DNA of 43,084 nt from Streptomyces diastatochromogenes (GCA_001550305.1 LRTP01000377.1:1-43084), one strand, 5' to 3'. Counted from the stretch's first letter, positions 31,133 through 40,340 are shown. The notes: generated from the letters alone by a model not told the origin. Program-made: numbers and translations.

Positions 31133-34044
31133 GCGCGCCTCCACTGGGAGAAGAACTGGTCGACGATGCTCTGCGCGGCGTTGCCCTGGTCGAACTCACC
31201 GAAGTCGGCGACGAACCGCTCGCGCGGGGCCGCGTACTTCACCTTCTGCTCCTCCAGCGAGTCCAGGACCGCGTGCAGCTCGTCCTCGGTGCGGACGACC
31301 GGGCCGGGGGCCCTCTCCAGCAGGTCGAAGTAGGTTCCGCGGCCCTCGTGCACGTACTCGTCGTAGTCGTACGTGAAGAAGAACATCGGGCGGTCGAGGA
31401 GGGAGTAGTCGAACATCACGGACGAGTAGTCGGTGATCAGACCGTCGGCGAGCGCCAGCAGGGGGGTCATGTCGTGGTAGTCCGTCACGTCGATGACCCG
31501 GCCGCGCACGGAGGGCGGCAGCACGACGTGGTTGAGGTAGTGCGAGCGGACCAGGAGGACATAGCGGTCGCCGAAGGTGTCGGCGAAGCGCTCCACGTCG
31601 AAGGGCAGCTCGAACCTGCGCTTGCCACCGCGCTGACGGAAGGTCGGCGCGTACAGCAGGATCTGCTTGTCCTCCGGGATGCCGAACTCGGCCGCCAGGG
31701 CGCCGCGCTCCCGGTGCCCGGCGGCCCCCTCGCGCTCCTTGGCCTGGACGAGCGCGTCGTTGCGCGGGTAGCCCACCCGCAGCAGCGTCCGCTCCTGGAG
31801 CCGGAACGCCCGCGCGAGGGTGCGCACGTCGTGCTCGGAGCGGATCAGGAAGCGGTCGAAGCGGTCGAGGGTGCGCTGCTGCTCGGCCTGCTCCTCGCGG
31901 GACTTGAGCTTCCACTCCGGCTCGTCGAAGCCCATCCGCTTGAGCGCCGAGCCGTGCCAGGTCTGGATGTACGTCGTCTCGGGCCGCTTGGTGACCTTCA
32001 GCGGGTAGCTCTGGTTGTCGACCCAGTACTCGGCCTGCCCGAGCGCCTTGAGGTACGGCAGCGACCAGCGGCGTACGAGGGTGGCGTCGTCCGGGAAGCC
32101 CTGGGGACTGTCCGCGTAGGCCCACACGGCCTCGAACCGGAGGCCCTGGCGGCGCATCTCCTCGTAGATGGCCTTGGGACTGTCGCTGTACTGCCGGCCC
32201 AGGTGGCTCTCGAAGACGACGAGGCCCTTCTTGACGGGCAGGCGGCTGAACACGTCGTGGTAGACGCGGAGCTTGGCGTCGCCGGAGGTGAGCTCCTTGC
32301 GCAGCGCCTTGGCCTTGCGGTAGCCGATCTTGGCGAGCCGCCCGGTCGGGCCCTGCACACCGCGCTGGACGAGTTCGTTGGCCTTCTTGTCCGGGACGAG
32401 CCGGAAGGAGAGGTGGCCGCGGGAGGACACCTCGGGCTCGATGCGATCGGCGACCAGCCGGGTCAGGCGGGGCCGGACGGGCAGGTGCCCCTGGGCCAGC
32501 TCGGGCTCGGAGGCCGTGAGCCGGGTCGTGGTGCGGACCGTCCCCGCGCCTTCGCCCGCACCGGCGACGGCGAGGTGGAGGCGTACGTCCCAGACCGCGT
32601 CCACGATGCCGAGCGGGCGCAGGCCCTTGGCGAGGTCGGCGGAGGTCTCCCAGGCGATGGCCTCGCCCTCGTGCCGCACGGTGGCCACGGGGAAGCGGAA
32701 GGTCTGGAAGCGCACGCCCGGACGGCGGGCGTAGAACTCCAGCTGCGCGGAGAGCCGGGCGTCGGGCGGGATCACACCGAGCGGGTTGGTGATGCGCCCG
32801 GCCAGCTGGACGGTGCCGTCGTCCTCCGCGTATCCGGTCAGCGCGTTGCGCAGGAACATCTTCTCGACCGGCTTGGTGTGGTAACCGAGCTCGGTGACGT
32901 CCAGGACGTGCCGGGCGAAGGCGTCGTGCTCGATGTGCTCGGCGCACCAGTACACGCGTCCCTCGTGCTCGACGAGCGGCGAGGAGATCTTGTCGCGGTT
33001 GCTGAGCGTGTCCACGGCGGGCAGCAGGTTGTCCCAGTCGGCCTCGTGGAGGAGGTACGCGCAGATGGCGTGGATCGGCTCGATCTCGTCGAAGGCGATG
33101 CGGTCGATCGACTCCAGGTAGGTGCGCGCGATCTGCGCGAACTCCTGGCGGTAGGCCTCGTCACGGAAGGGCAGCTCGCGCAGGTGCAGCACCAGGTCGT
33201 GCTTGAGCCACTTGACGTCCTTGGCGAACTTCAGCTCCAGCAGGCCGTGGTCGGCCAGGAGCTGGTCGACCCGTCGGTGGATCTCCATGCGGTGCGTGAA
33301 GTTGGCGATCTCGTCACGCCGGTTGCTGATGGACTTCACGGCCGTCTTCGGCTTGTCCACGATCCGCCACTCGTACACCCGGTTCGGGATGAGCGTGATG
33401 CGGCGGGCGGCCACGTAGGCCTGCGCGGAGAACAGCAGGTCCTCGTAGTGGATGCCGACCGGGAACTCGAGTCCCTCATCGAGCAGGAACTGCCTGCGGT
33501 AGCACTTGTTCGTCGACAGCGTGTCGAAGACCAGCAGGTCGGGCAGCTCGGAGATGGACTCCAGGGTGCGGGTGCGGTCGTACAGCCAGGGGTACCACTT
33601 GACCTCCTTGCCGGTGCGCGAGTCCACGTGCACACGCACGCACAGGCCCGAGACGAGGTCCGCGCCGGTGGACTCGGCGGCCTCCAGCATGTTGCGGCAG
33701 GCGTTGCGCTCCAGGACGTCGTCACTGTCGAGGAAGAGGACGTAGTCGCCGCGGGCCTGCTGGATGCCGTGGTTGCGGGGGGCGCCGCAGCCGCCGCTGT
33801 TCTCGGGCAGCCTGAAGGCCCGGACCCGGTCCGGGTGCGCGGCGGCCAGTCGCTGTGCCACGTCGTACGAGCCGTCCGTGCTGCGGTCGTCGACGATGAC
33901 GACCTCGACACCGCGCAGGGTCTGGTCGAGAACGGAGCGCACGGCCGTCGTCAGCCGGGACGCGTCGTTGTAGACGATCACGACCACGGACACGGCGGGC
34001 ACGGCTGCTGTTTCTGCTGGCGGGCAGGGGTGATCCACACTCAT
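31129..34044 (-). CDS. GT2 / beta-rich domain / CDP-polyol phosphotransferase fusion (fourth fusion)
   Basis: 971 residues. Residues ~15-240 are GT-A: VSVVVIVYND, VIVDDRSTDGS, SGGCGAPRN, FLDSDD and HYEDLLF. Residues ~240-530 hold a helical bridge and a beta-strand-rich module like those in the protein at 19524-21128. Residues ~580-960 are a TagF/TarL-like phosphotransferase: VDNQSYP, IQTWHGSALKRMG (His697), YAPTFRQ, LLVRSHYLNH and TDYSSVMFDYS. The enzyme could both glycosylate and extend a polyol-phosphate chain at the membrane. ATG 34044 is preferred over ATG 34062 because the codons between them are AT-ending. TAGCAT lies 7 bases before ATG 34044, so the message may be leaderless. It is co-transcribed with the GT4 gene. 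Confidence 0.88.
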   Translation of the reverse strand: MSVDHPCPPAETAAVPAVSVVVIVYNDASRLTTAVRSVLDQTLRGVEVVIVDDRSTDGSYDVAQRLAAAHPDRVRAFRLPENSGGCGAPRNHGIQQARGDYVLFLDSDDVLERNACRNMLEAAESTGADLVSGLCVRVHVDSRTGKEVKWYPWLYDRTRTLESISELPDLLVFDTLSTNKCYRRQFLLDEGLEFPVGIHYEDLLFSAQAYVAARRITLIPNRVYEWRIVDKPKTAVKSISNRRDEIANFTHRMEIHRRVDQLLADHGLLELKFAKDVKWLKHDLVLHLRELPFRDEAYRQEFAQIARTYLESIDRIAFDEIEPIHAICAYLLHEADWDNLLPAVDTLSNRDKISSPLVEHEGRVYWCAEHIEHDAFARHVLDVTELGYHTKPVEKMFLRNALTGYAEDDGTVQLAGRITNPLGVIPPDARLSAQLEFYARRPGVRFQTFRFPVATVRHEGEAIAWETSADLAKGLRPLGIVDAVWDVRLHLAVAGAGEGAGTVRTTTRLTASEPELAQGHLPVRPRLTRLVADRIEPEVSSRGHLSFRLVPDKKANELVQRGVQGPTGRLAKIGYRKAKALRKELTSGDAKLRVYHDVFSRLPVKKGLVVFESHLGRQYSDSPKAIYEEMRRQGLRFEAVWAYADSPQGFPDDATLVRRWSLPYLKALGQAEYWVDNQSYPLKVTKRPETTYIQTWHGSALKRMGFDEPEWKLKSREEQAEQQRTLDRFDRFLIRSEHDVRTLARAFRLQERTLLRVGYPRNDALVQAKEREGAAGHRERGALAAEFGIPEDKQILLYAPTFRQRGGKRRFELPFDVERFADTFGDRYVLLVRSHYLNHVVLPPSVRGRVIDVTDYHDMTPLLALADGLITDYSSVMFDYSLLDRPMFFFTYDYDEYVHEGRGTYFDLLERAPGPVVRTEDELHAVLDSLEEQKVKYAAPRERFVADFGEFDQGNAAQSIVDQFFSQWRRA

Positions 34045-34080
34045 CCTATTAATGCTAGACATTCCTGGTGGTCCAACCTA

Positions 34081-34126
34081 GGCGATCTAGTCCATTTGCG
34101 TATCACCCAGGTGGATACCGATCGCC
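34081..34126. promoter_or_regulatory. 46-bp nested palindrome upstream of the fourth fusion gene
   Basis: Outer arms GGCGAT (34081-34086) / ATCGCC (34121-34126) enclose inner arms GTATCACC (from 34100) / GGTGGATAC (to 34118, one bulge) around CA. It lies between the GtrA-like gene and the fusion gene, so it may be an operator or an attenuator hairpin. Confidence 0.45.
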
Positions 34127-34150
34127 CGCAAAAGGGGTCCGAGCGGCTGT

Positions 34151-34663
34151 CTAGCGGCCGTGTTTCACCTGTTCGAACACCCAGGTGCGGTACACGAGGA
34201 AACGGAACGCCGAGGCCAGCACGATCGACAGCGCCTTGGCCAGGTTGGATCCGAGCGGGGTGTCCATGCCCAGACCGTGGTAGCCGACGTAGAACAGCGC
34301 ACTTTCCATGATGACGCCGATGCCGCTGAAGGCGAAGAACAGGGCGATCTGGCGCCGGGTGCGCGAGGCCCGGTCACGGTAGGCGAAGAAGCGGAAGCCG
34401 AGGTAGTTGCTGGCCATGGCGACACAGCTGGCGATGACCGTGGCGGCCATCGGGGCCCACTTCAGACCGTGCAGGAGAAGGTTGAAGACCAGGAAGTTGA
34501 CTGCGATACCGCTACCGCCGACGGCTCCGAACTTCACCACTTCGAGGACGATCCGCCGGGTCCTTTCGATCGCCCCGGGAGGAGTGGCGGCTGGTGCGGG
34601 CTGGGGCGGTGCGGGGGCCTGTTGGCCTACACGGGCCCGCCCCTCAGAGAGGTTCACAGTCAC
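34151..34663 (-). CDS. GtrA-like four-TM membrane protein
   Basis: 170 residues. After a Pro/Ala-rich cytoplasmic N-terminus, four hydrophobic segments match the GtrA/DPMS-like family: FGAVGGSGIAVNFLVFNLLL, TVIASCVAMASNYLGFRFFAY, IALFFAFSGIGVIMESALFYV and ALSIVLASAFRFLVYRTWVF. The NYLGFRFFAY and FRFLVYRTWVF ends are typical. Family members are thought to flip polyprenyl-phosphate-linked sugars to the outer face, where GT-C enzymes use them; several such enzymes are in this window. GTG 34663 was chosen because AGGGA lies 5 bases upstream. It precedes the fourth fusion gene by ~106 bp on the same strand. Confidence 0.88.
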   Translation of the reverse strand: MTVNLSEGRARVGQQAPAPPQPAPAATPPGAIERTRRIVLEVVKFGAVGGSGIAVNFLVFNLLLHGLKWAPMAATVIASCVAMASNYLGFRFFAYRDRASRTRRQIALFFAFSGIGVIMESALFYVGYHGLGMDTPLGSNLAKALSIVLASAFRFLVYRTWVFEQVKHGR

Positions 34664-34773
34664 AATTGTCCCTTTTATCAGCAATAGGTAAATTCCAGTT
34701 CCGGTTTCCCCGAGAGATCCGCAAGAGCGAGGCAAGAGGGCGGCCAAGGCGCTTGCGCCTACCTGCACAAACA

Positions 34774-34808
34774 GGGGCAGCCCCGGCCATCCCGGCCGGG
34801 GCTGCCCC
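34774..34808. terminator. Perfect 15-bp terminator hairpin downstream of gdh
   Basis: GGGGCAGCCCCGGCC (34774-34788) pairs perfectly with GGCCGGGGCTGCCCC (34794-34808) around the loop ATCCC. It follows the gdh stop by ~130 bases on the minus strand and precedes the GtrA-like gene, separating the two units. Confidence 0.88.
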
Positions 34809-34845
34809 GTCGATGTACATCCGATCGAGTGAAACAAGTGCACTC

Positions 34846-34960
34846 ACGAGTGGGTCAAGCGCACCCAGGAGGTGACCTACGCGTGGGTCACCTCGACCCA
34901 CGCGTGCGTCACCGCGATCCACTCATGCGTCACCGTGATCTACGAGTGCGTCCGCAGCAG
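34846..34960. repeat. 21-bp degenerate tandem repeats running into the gdh stop codon
   Basis: Units start at 34877, 34898, 34919 and 34940, each 21 bases with a core like ACGCGTGCGTCACC. A further related unit lies near 34846-34865 after an interruption. The unit at 34940-34960 is the last coding part and stop of gdh. A 10-bp hairpin, ACGCGTGGGT (34879-34888) / ACCCACGCGT (34896-34905), lies within the array. Confidence 0.75.
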
Positions 34961-37900
34961 CGTCCGCATCGTGCGCATCGCCACCGACAGGTTCGCCAGG
35001 TCGAACGAGTCCGAGGTCTGGATCTCCTCCAGGGTGGTGCGGGCGCGGCCCAGGATCGCCGCGTTCTTCTCCTCCCAGGCCTTGAAGCGCTGCTCCGGGG
35101 TCGAGGTGCCGTTGCCGACGGCGAGCACGTCCGCGGTGAGCGCCGCGTGGGCCGCGTACAGGTCCTCGCGGATCGAGGCGCGGGCCATGGACTGCCAGCG
35201 GTCGGCACGCGGGAGCTCGATGATGCGGTCCATGAGCTGGGTGATGTTCAGGCGGTCGGCGAGGTCGTAGTAGACCTCGGCGACGGACATCGGGTTCTTG
35301 TCGGTGCGGTCGGCCACCGCCACGATGTCCAGCGTCGGGAAGGCCGAGGAGAACCCGGCCACGTGCGTGGCCAGCTCCTCGGGGACGCCGGCGCCCGTCA
35401 GCTCCTCGAAGATCTGCTGGTACCACTCCAGGTCCGCACCGCGCAGCAGCTTGGGCAGCTCGCCCCAGACCTGCGCGACCCCCTCGCGGAAGAAGGAGAT
35501 GTTCTCGGCGAGCTGGAGCGGCTGCGGCCGGTTGTTGAGCAGCCAGCGCGTGCCCCGCTCGACGAGACGGCGCGAGTGCAGCCGAATCCTGGTCTGGACG
35601 TCGGCGGCGACGACATTGTCGAGCGCCTCCACCGCGTCCCACACCTTGCTTGACTCGAAGATCGCGCGGGCCGCGGTCTGCGCCCGGACGATCTCCTCCA
35701 GGGACGCGCCCGTCTCCTCACGGAGGCGGTGCAGGAAGCTCGTACCACCCGTGTTGACCGTGTCGTTGACCAGGACGGTCGTCACGATCTCGCGGCACAG
35801 CGCGTGCGCCTCGATCTGCTCGCGGAACTTCTCACGCAGCGCGGTGGGGAAGTACGCGAACAGCAGGCTCTGCAGGTACGGGTCGTCCGGCAACGAGGTG
35901 GCGAGCAGCTCGTCGGAGACCGTGATCTTCGTGTACGCGAGGAGCACGGCCGTCTCCGGACCGGTCAGGCCCTGCCCGGAGTTGAGCCGCTCACGGATCT
36001 GCCGCTCGTTGGGCAGGAACTCCAGCGCCCGGTCGAGGTGGCCCTCCCTGACCAGGAAGCGCAGGAAGCGCTGCTGGGCGTGGAGCATGCTCGGCGACTG
36101 GGCCAGCGCGTTGGCGATCGCCACGTTCTGCGCGTAGTTGTTGCGCAGGACCAGGGCGCCGACCTCGTCGGTCATCTCGGCGAGCAGCTTGTTGCGCTGC
36201 TTGACCGTCTGATCGCCGTTGGTCACGACCGCGTTGAGCAGGATCTTGATGTTCACCTCGTGGTCGGAGGTGTCCACGCCCGCGCTGTTGTCGATGGCGT
36301 CGGTGTTGATCTTGCCGCCGTGCTGCGCGAACTCGATCCGGCCCAGCTGGGTCAGACCGAGGTTGCCGCCCTCGCCGACGACCTTGACGCGCAGGTCGGC
36401 GCCGTCGACGCGGATGGCGTCGTTGGCCTTGTCGCCGACGTCCGCGTGCGACTCCGAGGACGCCTTGACGTACGTACCGATGCCGCCGTTCCACAGCAGG
36501 TCGACCGGCGCCTGCAGGATCGCCTTCATCAGGTCGGCCGGGGTCATCTTGGTGACACCGGCCTCGATGCCGAGGGCCTCGCGGACGTGCGCGTTGACCG
36601 GGATCGCCTTCGCGGTCCGCGGGAAGACTCCACCGCCGGCCGAGATCAGCTCGGTGTTGTAGTCGGCCCAGGACGAGCGCGGCAGCTCGAAGAGGCGCCG
36701 CCGCTCGGCGTACGAGGTCTCCGCGTCCGGGGTCGGGTCGAGGAAGATGTGCCGGTGGTCGAAGGCGGCGACCACGCGGATGTGCTCGGAGAGCAGCATG
36801 CCGTTGCCGAACACGTCACCGGACATGTCACCGACGCCGACGACGGTGAAGTCCTCGGTCTGGGTGTTGACGCCCAGCTCCCGGAAGTGCCGCTTCACGG
36901 ACTCCCAGGCACCGCGCGCGGTGATGCCCATCTTCTTGTGGTCGTATCCGGCCGAGCCGCCGGAGGCGAAGGCGTCCCCGAGCCAGAAGTTGTAGCTCTC
37001 GGCGACCTCGTTGGCGATGTCGGAGAAGGTCGCGGTGCCCTTGTCGGCGGCGACGACGAGATAGGTGTCCTCCCCGTCGTGCCGGACCACGTCCACCGGG
37101 GGCACGACCGCACCGGCGACCAGGTTGTCGGTGATGTCGAGCAGCGCCGAGATGAAGGTCCGGTAGCTGCGGATGCCCTCCGCGAGCCAGGCGTCGCGGT
37201 CCACGGACGGGTCGGGCAGCTGCTTGGCGACGAAGCCGCCCTTGGCGCCGACGGGCACGATGACGGTGTTCTTCACCATCTGCGCCTTGACCAGGCCCAG
37301 GATCTCCGTCCGGAAGTCCTCGCGCCGGTCGGACCAGCGCAGACCACCGCGCGCGACCTTGCCGAAGCGCAGGTGCACGCCCTCCACCTTCGGCGAGTAC
37401 ACCCAGATCTCGTACGCCGGTCGCGGCGCCGGCAGGTCCGGGATGGCCTGCGGGTCGAACTTCATGGAGACGTACTCGTGCGGCTTGCCGCCCAGCGCCT
37501 CCTGGAAGAAGTTGGTGCGCAGGGTCGCCTTGATGAGGGTGAGGAAGGAGCGCAGGATCCGGTCCTCGTCCAGGCTGGCCACCTGGTCGAGAGCGGCGTC
37601 CAGCTCCTCCATCAGCGCGTCGGTCAGCTCAACACCCGCGTGCTGGCGCTCCGGCGACATCCGCGCCTCGAAGAGCGAGACCAGCAGCCGGGTGGTGTGG
37701 ACATTGTTTCGGAGGGTGTCCTCCATGTAGTCCTGGCTGAAGGTGGAGCCCGCCTGGCGCAGGTACTTGGCGTACGCGCGCAGCACCATCGCCTGCCGCC
37801 AGGACAGCCCGGCGCTCAGCACGAGGGCGTTGAAGCCGTCGTTCTCGGCCTGGCCGGTCCAGGTGGCGGCGAAGGCCTCCTGGAAGCGCTCACGGCCGTC

Positions 37901-39880
37901 GTCGCCGAGGTAGTCGCCGTTGCCGTTCAGGGACTTGGGCAGGCGCAGCCCGAAGTCGTAGATCCAGGCCGTCGTACGGTCCGAGCAGCGCAGCTCGTAG
38001 GGGCGCTCGTCGGTGACCTCGACGCCCATGCGGTTGAGGGCCGGCAGGACCGCCGAGAGGGAGACCTGCTCGCCGGTGCGGTAGATCTTGAAGCGGCGCT
38101 CGCCGGGACCGGCGCCGACCGGCTCGTACAGGCTGAGCGCGAAGTCCTTGCTCCGGTCGCGGGTGAGCTTCTCCAGGTGGACCAGGTCGGCGACCGCGGC
38201 ACGCGGGGTGTGGTCGGCCTTGTAGCCCTCGGGGAAGGCGCTGCCGTAGCGGCGCAGCAGCTCGGCCGCGCGCTCCTCGCCGCACTCGGCGTTCAGCGCC
38301 TCGGCGAAACCGTCGGCCCAGGAGCGGGCGGCCTCGACGAGCCGCACCTCGAGCCTGTCCTTGTCGGCGTCGCTGAGCTGCGTCAGTTCGGTGCCCTGCG
38401 GGACCCGGACCACGAAGTGCAGTCGGGAGAGGATCGACTCGGTGTTCCAGGCGGTGAAGTCGACGCTGGTGCCGTTCAGCTCCTCCTTCAGGATGTCGAT
38501 GATCCTGAGGCGCACCCCGGTGGTGTAGCGGTCGCGCGGGAGGTAGACGAGGGCCGAGTAGTAGCGGCCGTACTCGTCCTGGCGCAGGTAGAGGCGCAGC
38601 CGGCGCCGTTCCTGGAGGTAGAGGACGCTGGTGACGATGGCGCGCAGCTCGTCGGCGGGCGTCTGGAAGAGCTCGTCGCGGGGGTAGGTCTCCAGGATCT
38701 GGAGCAGGTCGCGGCCGTCGTGGCTGTTGGGCGAGAAGCCCGCGCCCTTGAGGACCTCCTCGACCTTGCGGCGGACCACGGGGACACGGCGCACGGACTC
38801 GGTGTACGCGGCCGAGGAGAACAGGCCCAGGAAGCGCCGCTCGCCGACGACGTTGCCCTCGGCGTCGAACTTCTTCACACCGATGTAGTCGAGGTAGGAC
38901 GGCCGGTGCACGGTGGCGCGGCTGTTGGCCTTGGTGAGGACGAGCAGCTTGTGCTCACGGGCCTTGGCGCGGGCGTCGGCGGGCAGCCGCTCGAAGGACG
39001 GGCTGACCGGGTGACTGTCGTCACCGCCGTGCTGCGGGTCGGAGCGCAGGATGCCGAGTCCGGTGCCGGGGACGGCGGCCAGCGAGTCGTCGTCGCGCAG
39101 CTCGTACTCGCGGAAGCCCAGGAAGGTGAAGTGGTCGTCCGAGAGCCAGCGCAGCAGCTCACGGGCCTCCTCGACCTCCTGGTCGCGCAGGTCGTCGGCG
39201 GTCGGCTCGGTGGGCAGTTCCTCGGCGATGCGCAGCGCGGCGTCGCGCATCTTCTCCCAGTCCTCGACGGCCTCGCGGACGTCGGACAGGACGCGCAGCA
39301 GATCGGCGGTGATCTGCTTCAGGTCGGCGCGGTCGGTCTCACGGTCGATCTCGACGTGGATCCAGGACTCGACGTGCGCGTCGTGCGGCAGCCCCTCGAT
39401 GGTGGGGCGGTCGGGCAGCACCTCGATGAGCTCGCCGGTCAGATCGCGCCGCACGACGAACTGCGGGTGGATGACGACGTGGATGCCGCGGCCCTGGCGG
39501 GACAGCTCGTTGGTGACCGAGTCGACGAGGAAGGGCATGTCGTCGGTCACGACCTCGACGACGGAGTGGCTGCAGGTCCAGCCGTTCTCCTCGACGGTGG
39601 GCGTGTGCACTCGGACGTTGGCCGTGCCCTGGGGGCGGTTCTCGGCCAGTCGGTAGTGGGAGAAGGCTGCTCCGAAGACATCGACCGGGTCGCGGTCGGT
39701 CAGGTCCTCCGGGGCGGTGTGCAGGTAGTAGCGCTGGAGGAACGCGAGCACGGTGTCCTTGTCCGGAGTGCCCTCGCTCGTCGTCCCAGTCGGTAGGTGC
39801 CCCCCGACCGGGCTGTTCTCAGCTACCCGGGCAGCCCTCTCGAGCAGCTCGGCCTTGGCTTCGTCCAGCTTGGTCTGCAT
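34940..39880 (-). CDS. gdh: NAD-specific glutamate dehydrogenase, large (180-kDa, L_180) class
   Basis: 1646 residues, the usual size of this class first known from Streptomyces. It oxidatively deaminates glutamate to 2-oxoglutarate and ammonia with NAD, in the cytoplasm. A ~700-residue N-terminal regulatory region with ACT-like stretches (VVTDDMPFLVDSVTNELSRQ) precedes the catalytic core at about residues 840-1200, where ARGGLRWSDR, EILGLVKAQMVKNTVIVPVG and AKGGFVAK carry the substrate-binding lysines. GEGGNLGLTQLGRIEFA and DNSAGVDTSDHEVNIK follow. ATG 39880 follows AGAGGAC at good spacing; GTG or ATG codons up to 39907 are less likely. The last codons belong to a 21-bp repeat array. It is monocistronic, ended by the hairpin at 34774-34808. 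Confidence 0.97.
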   Translation of the reverse strand: MQTKLDEAKAELLERAARVAENSPVGGHLPTGTTSEGTPDKDTVLAFLQRYYLHTAPEDLTDRDPVDVFGAAFSHYRLAENRPQGTANVRVHTPTVEENGWTCSHSVVEVVTDDMPFLVDSVTNELSRQGRGIHVVIHPQFVVRRDLTGELIEVLPDRPTIEGLPHDAHVESWIHVEIDRETDRADLKQITADLLRVLSDVREAVEDWEKMRDAALRIAEELPTEPTADDLRDQEVEEARELLRWLSDDHFTFLGFREYELRDDDSLAAVPGTGLGILRSDPQHGGDDSHPVSPSFERLPADARAKAREHKLLVLTKANSRATVHRPSYLDYIGVKKFDAEGNVVGERRFLGLFSSAAYTESVRRVPVVRRKVEEVLKGAGFSPNSHDGRDLLQILETYPRDELFQTPADELRAIVTSVLYLQERRRLRLYLRQDEYGRYYSALVYLPRDRYTTGVRLRIIDILKEELNGTSVDFTAWNTESILSRLHFVVRVPQGTELTQLSDADKDRLEVRLVEAARSWADGFAEALNAECGEERAAELLRRYGSAFPEGYKADHTPRAAVADLVHLEKLTRDRSKDFALSLYEPVGAGPGERRFKIYRTGEQVSLSAVLPALNRMGVEVTDERPYELRCSDRTTAWIYDFGLRLPKSLNGNGDYLGDDGRERFQEAFAATWTGQAENDGFNALVLSAGLSWRQAMVLRAYAKYLRQAGSTFSQDYMEDTLRNNVHTTRLLVSLFEARMSPERQHAGVELTDALMEELDAALDQVASLDEDRILRSFLTLIKATLRTNFFQEALGGKPHEYVSMKFDPQAIPDLPAPRPAYEIWVYSPKVEGVHLRFGKVARGGLRWSDRREDFRTEILGLVKAQMVKNTVIVPVGAKGGFVAKQLPDPSVDRDAWLAEGIRSYRTFISALLDITDNLVAGAVVPPVDVVRHDGEDTYLVVAADKGTATFSDIANEVAESYNFWLGDAFASGGSAGYDHKKMGITARGAWESVKRHFRELGVNTQTEDFTVVGVGDMSGDVFGNGMLLSEHIRVVAAFDHRHIFLDPTPDAETSYAERRRLFELPRSSWADYNTELISAGGGVFPRTAKAIPVNAHVREALGIEAGVTKMTPADLMKAILQAPVDLLWNGGIGTYVKASSESHADVGDKANDAIRVDGADLRVKVVGEGGNLGLTQLGRIEFAQHGGKINTDAIDNSAGVDTSDHEVNIKILLNAVVTNGDQTVKQRNKLLAEMTDEVGALVLRNNYAQNVAIANALAQSPSMLHAQQRFLRFLVREGHLDRALEFLPNERQIRERLNSGQGLTGPETAVLLAYTKITVSDELLATSLPDDPYLQSLLFAYFPTALREKFREQIEAHALCREIVTTVLVNDTVNTGGTSFLHRLREETGASLEEIVRAQTAARAIFESSKVWDAVEALDNVVAADVQTRIRLHSRRLVERGTRWLLNNRPQPLQLAENISFFREGVAQVWGELPKLLRGADLEWYQQIFEELTGAGVPEELATHVAGFSSAFPTLDIVAVADRTDKNPMSVAEVYYDLADRLNITQLMDRIIELPRADRWQSMARASIREDLYAAHAALTADVLAVGNGTSTPEQRFKAWEEKNAAILGRARTTLEEIQTSDSFDLANLSVAMRTMRTLLRTHS

Positions 39881-40340
39881 TGTCCTCTGGCTCCTGTCGC
39901 GCGCCATTGCGTGACGTAGAAGGAAGTACGGTCTCTTCTCCGACGTAACGCCGTGACGCGGGGTGTCCGGTCTGGTCCGACGCTATGCCGCATGGAGAGA
40001 TGAGCGGGGGGGTATCGGCCATTCTCGGCACCCTCGGCGACTGTGACGCTGATCTCTGCGTCGTCCGTCCCCGGGGTGTCCGCGGCCTACGGAGAACGCT
40101 CGCGATTCCGCTTGCGCCCGCGTTTCCGCTGGTGCTTGCCGCGGTCGCCGCTCCGTCCCGCCCATGAAGATCAGCGATCGCCGCCCGGTCACGGATGTCG
40201 TCCGTGCGCTCCGGGCGCGAGGCAGGGGCAACTGGGCCCCCGCGAGATATCGCGCTGATCACGCCACCAGGCTATCGCTCCCTACCCGGGGCCCGTCATG
40301 AGCCGTATGTGTACAAAACCGGGGGTGGAACTTTGACAGT
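39881..40340. other. Intergenic region upstream of gdh, no recognised gene
   Basis: The first ~120 bases hold the presumed gdh promoter (minus strand) with several ACGTAA/ACGTCA-type motifs near 39911-39955, but no clear -10/-35 pair. Open frames in both directions show no family features and poor codon patterns. A TTGACA hexamer at 40333-40338 lies just before a small candidate ORF, but without a -10 box at the right distance. Confidence 0.5.

Noticed and set aside
31273..34311. A 1012-codon plus-strand frame opposite the fourth fusion gene
   Set aside because: It is a GC-driven shadow of the minus-strand gene, whose domain motifs are unambiguous.
35729..39796. A 1355-codon open frame on the plus strand opposite gdh
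   Set aside because: It is antisense to a firmly identified gene, is extremely rich in Val/Asp/Gly/Arg from mirrored codons and shows no family motifs. Long antisense frames are expected at this GC content.
39985..40258. Short plus- and minus-strand frames upstream of gdh
   Set aside because: No family features, poor third-position bias and no ribosome sites.
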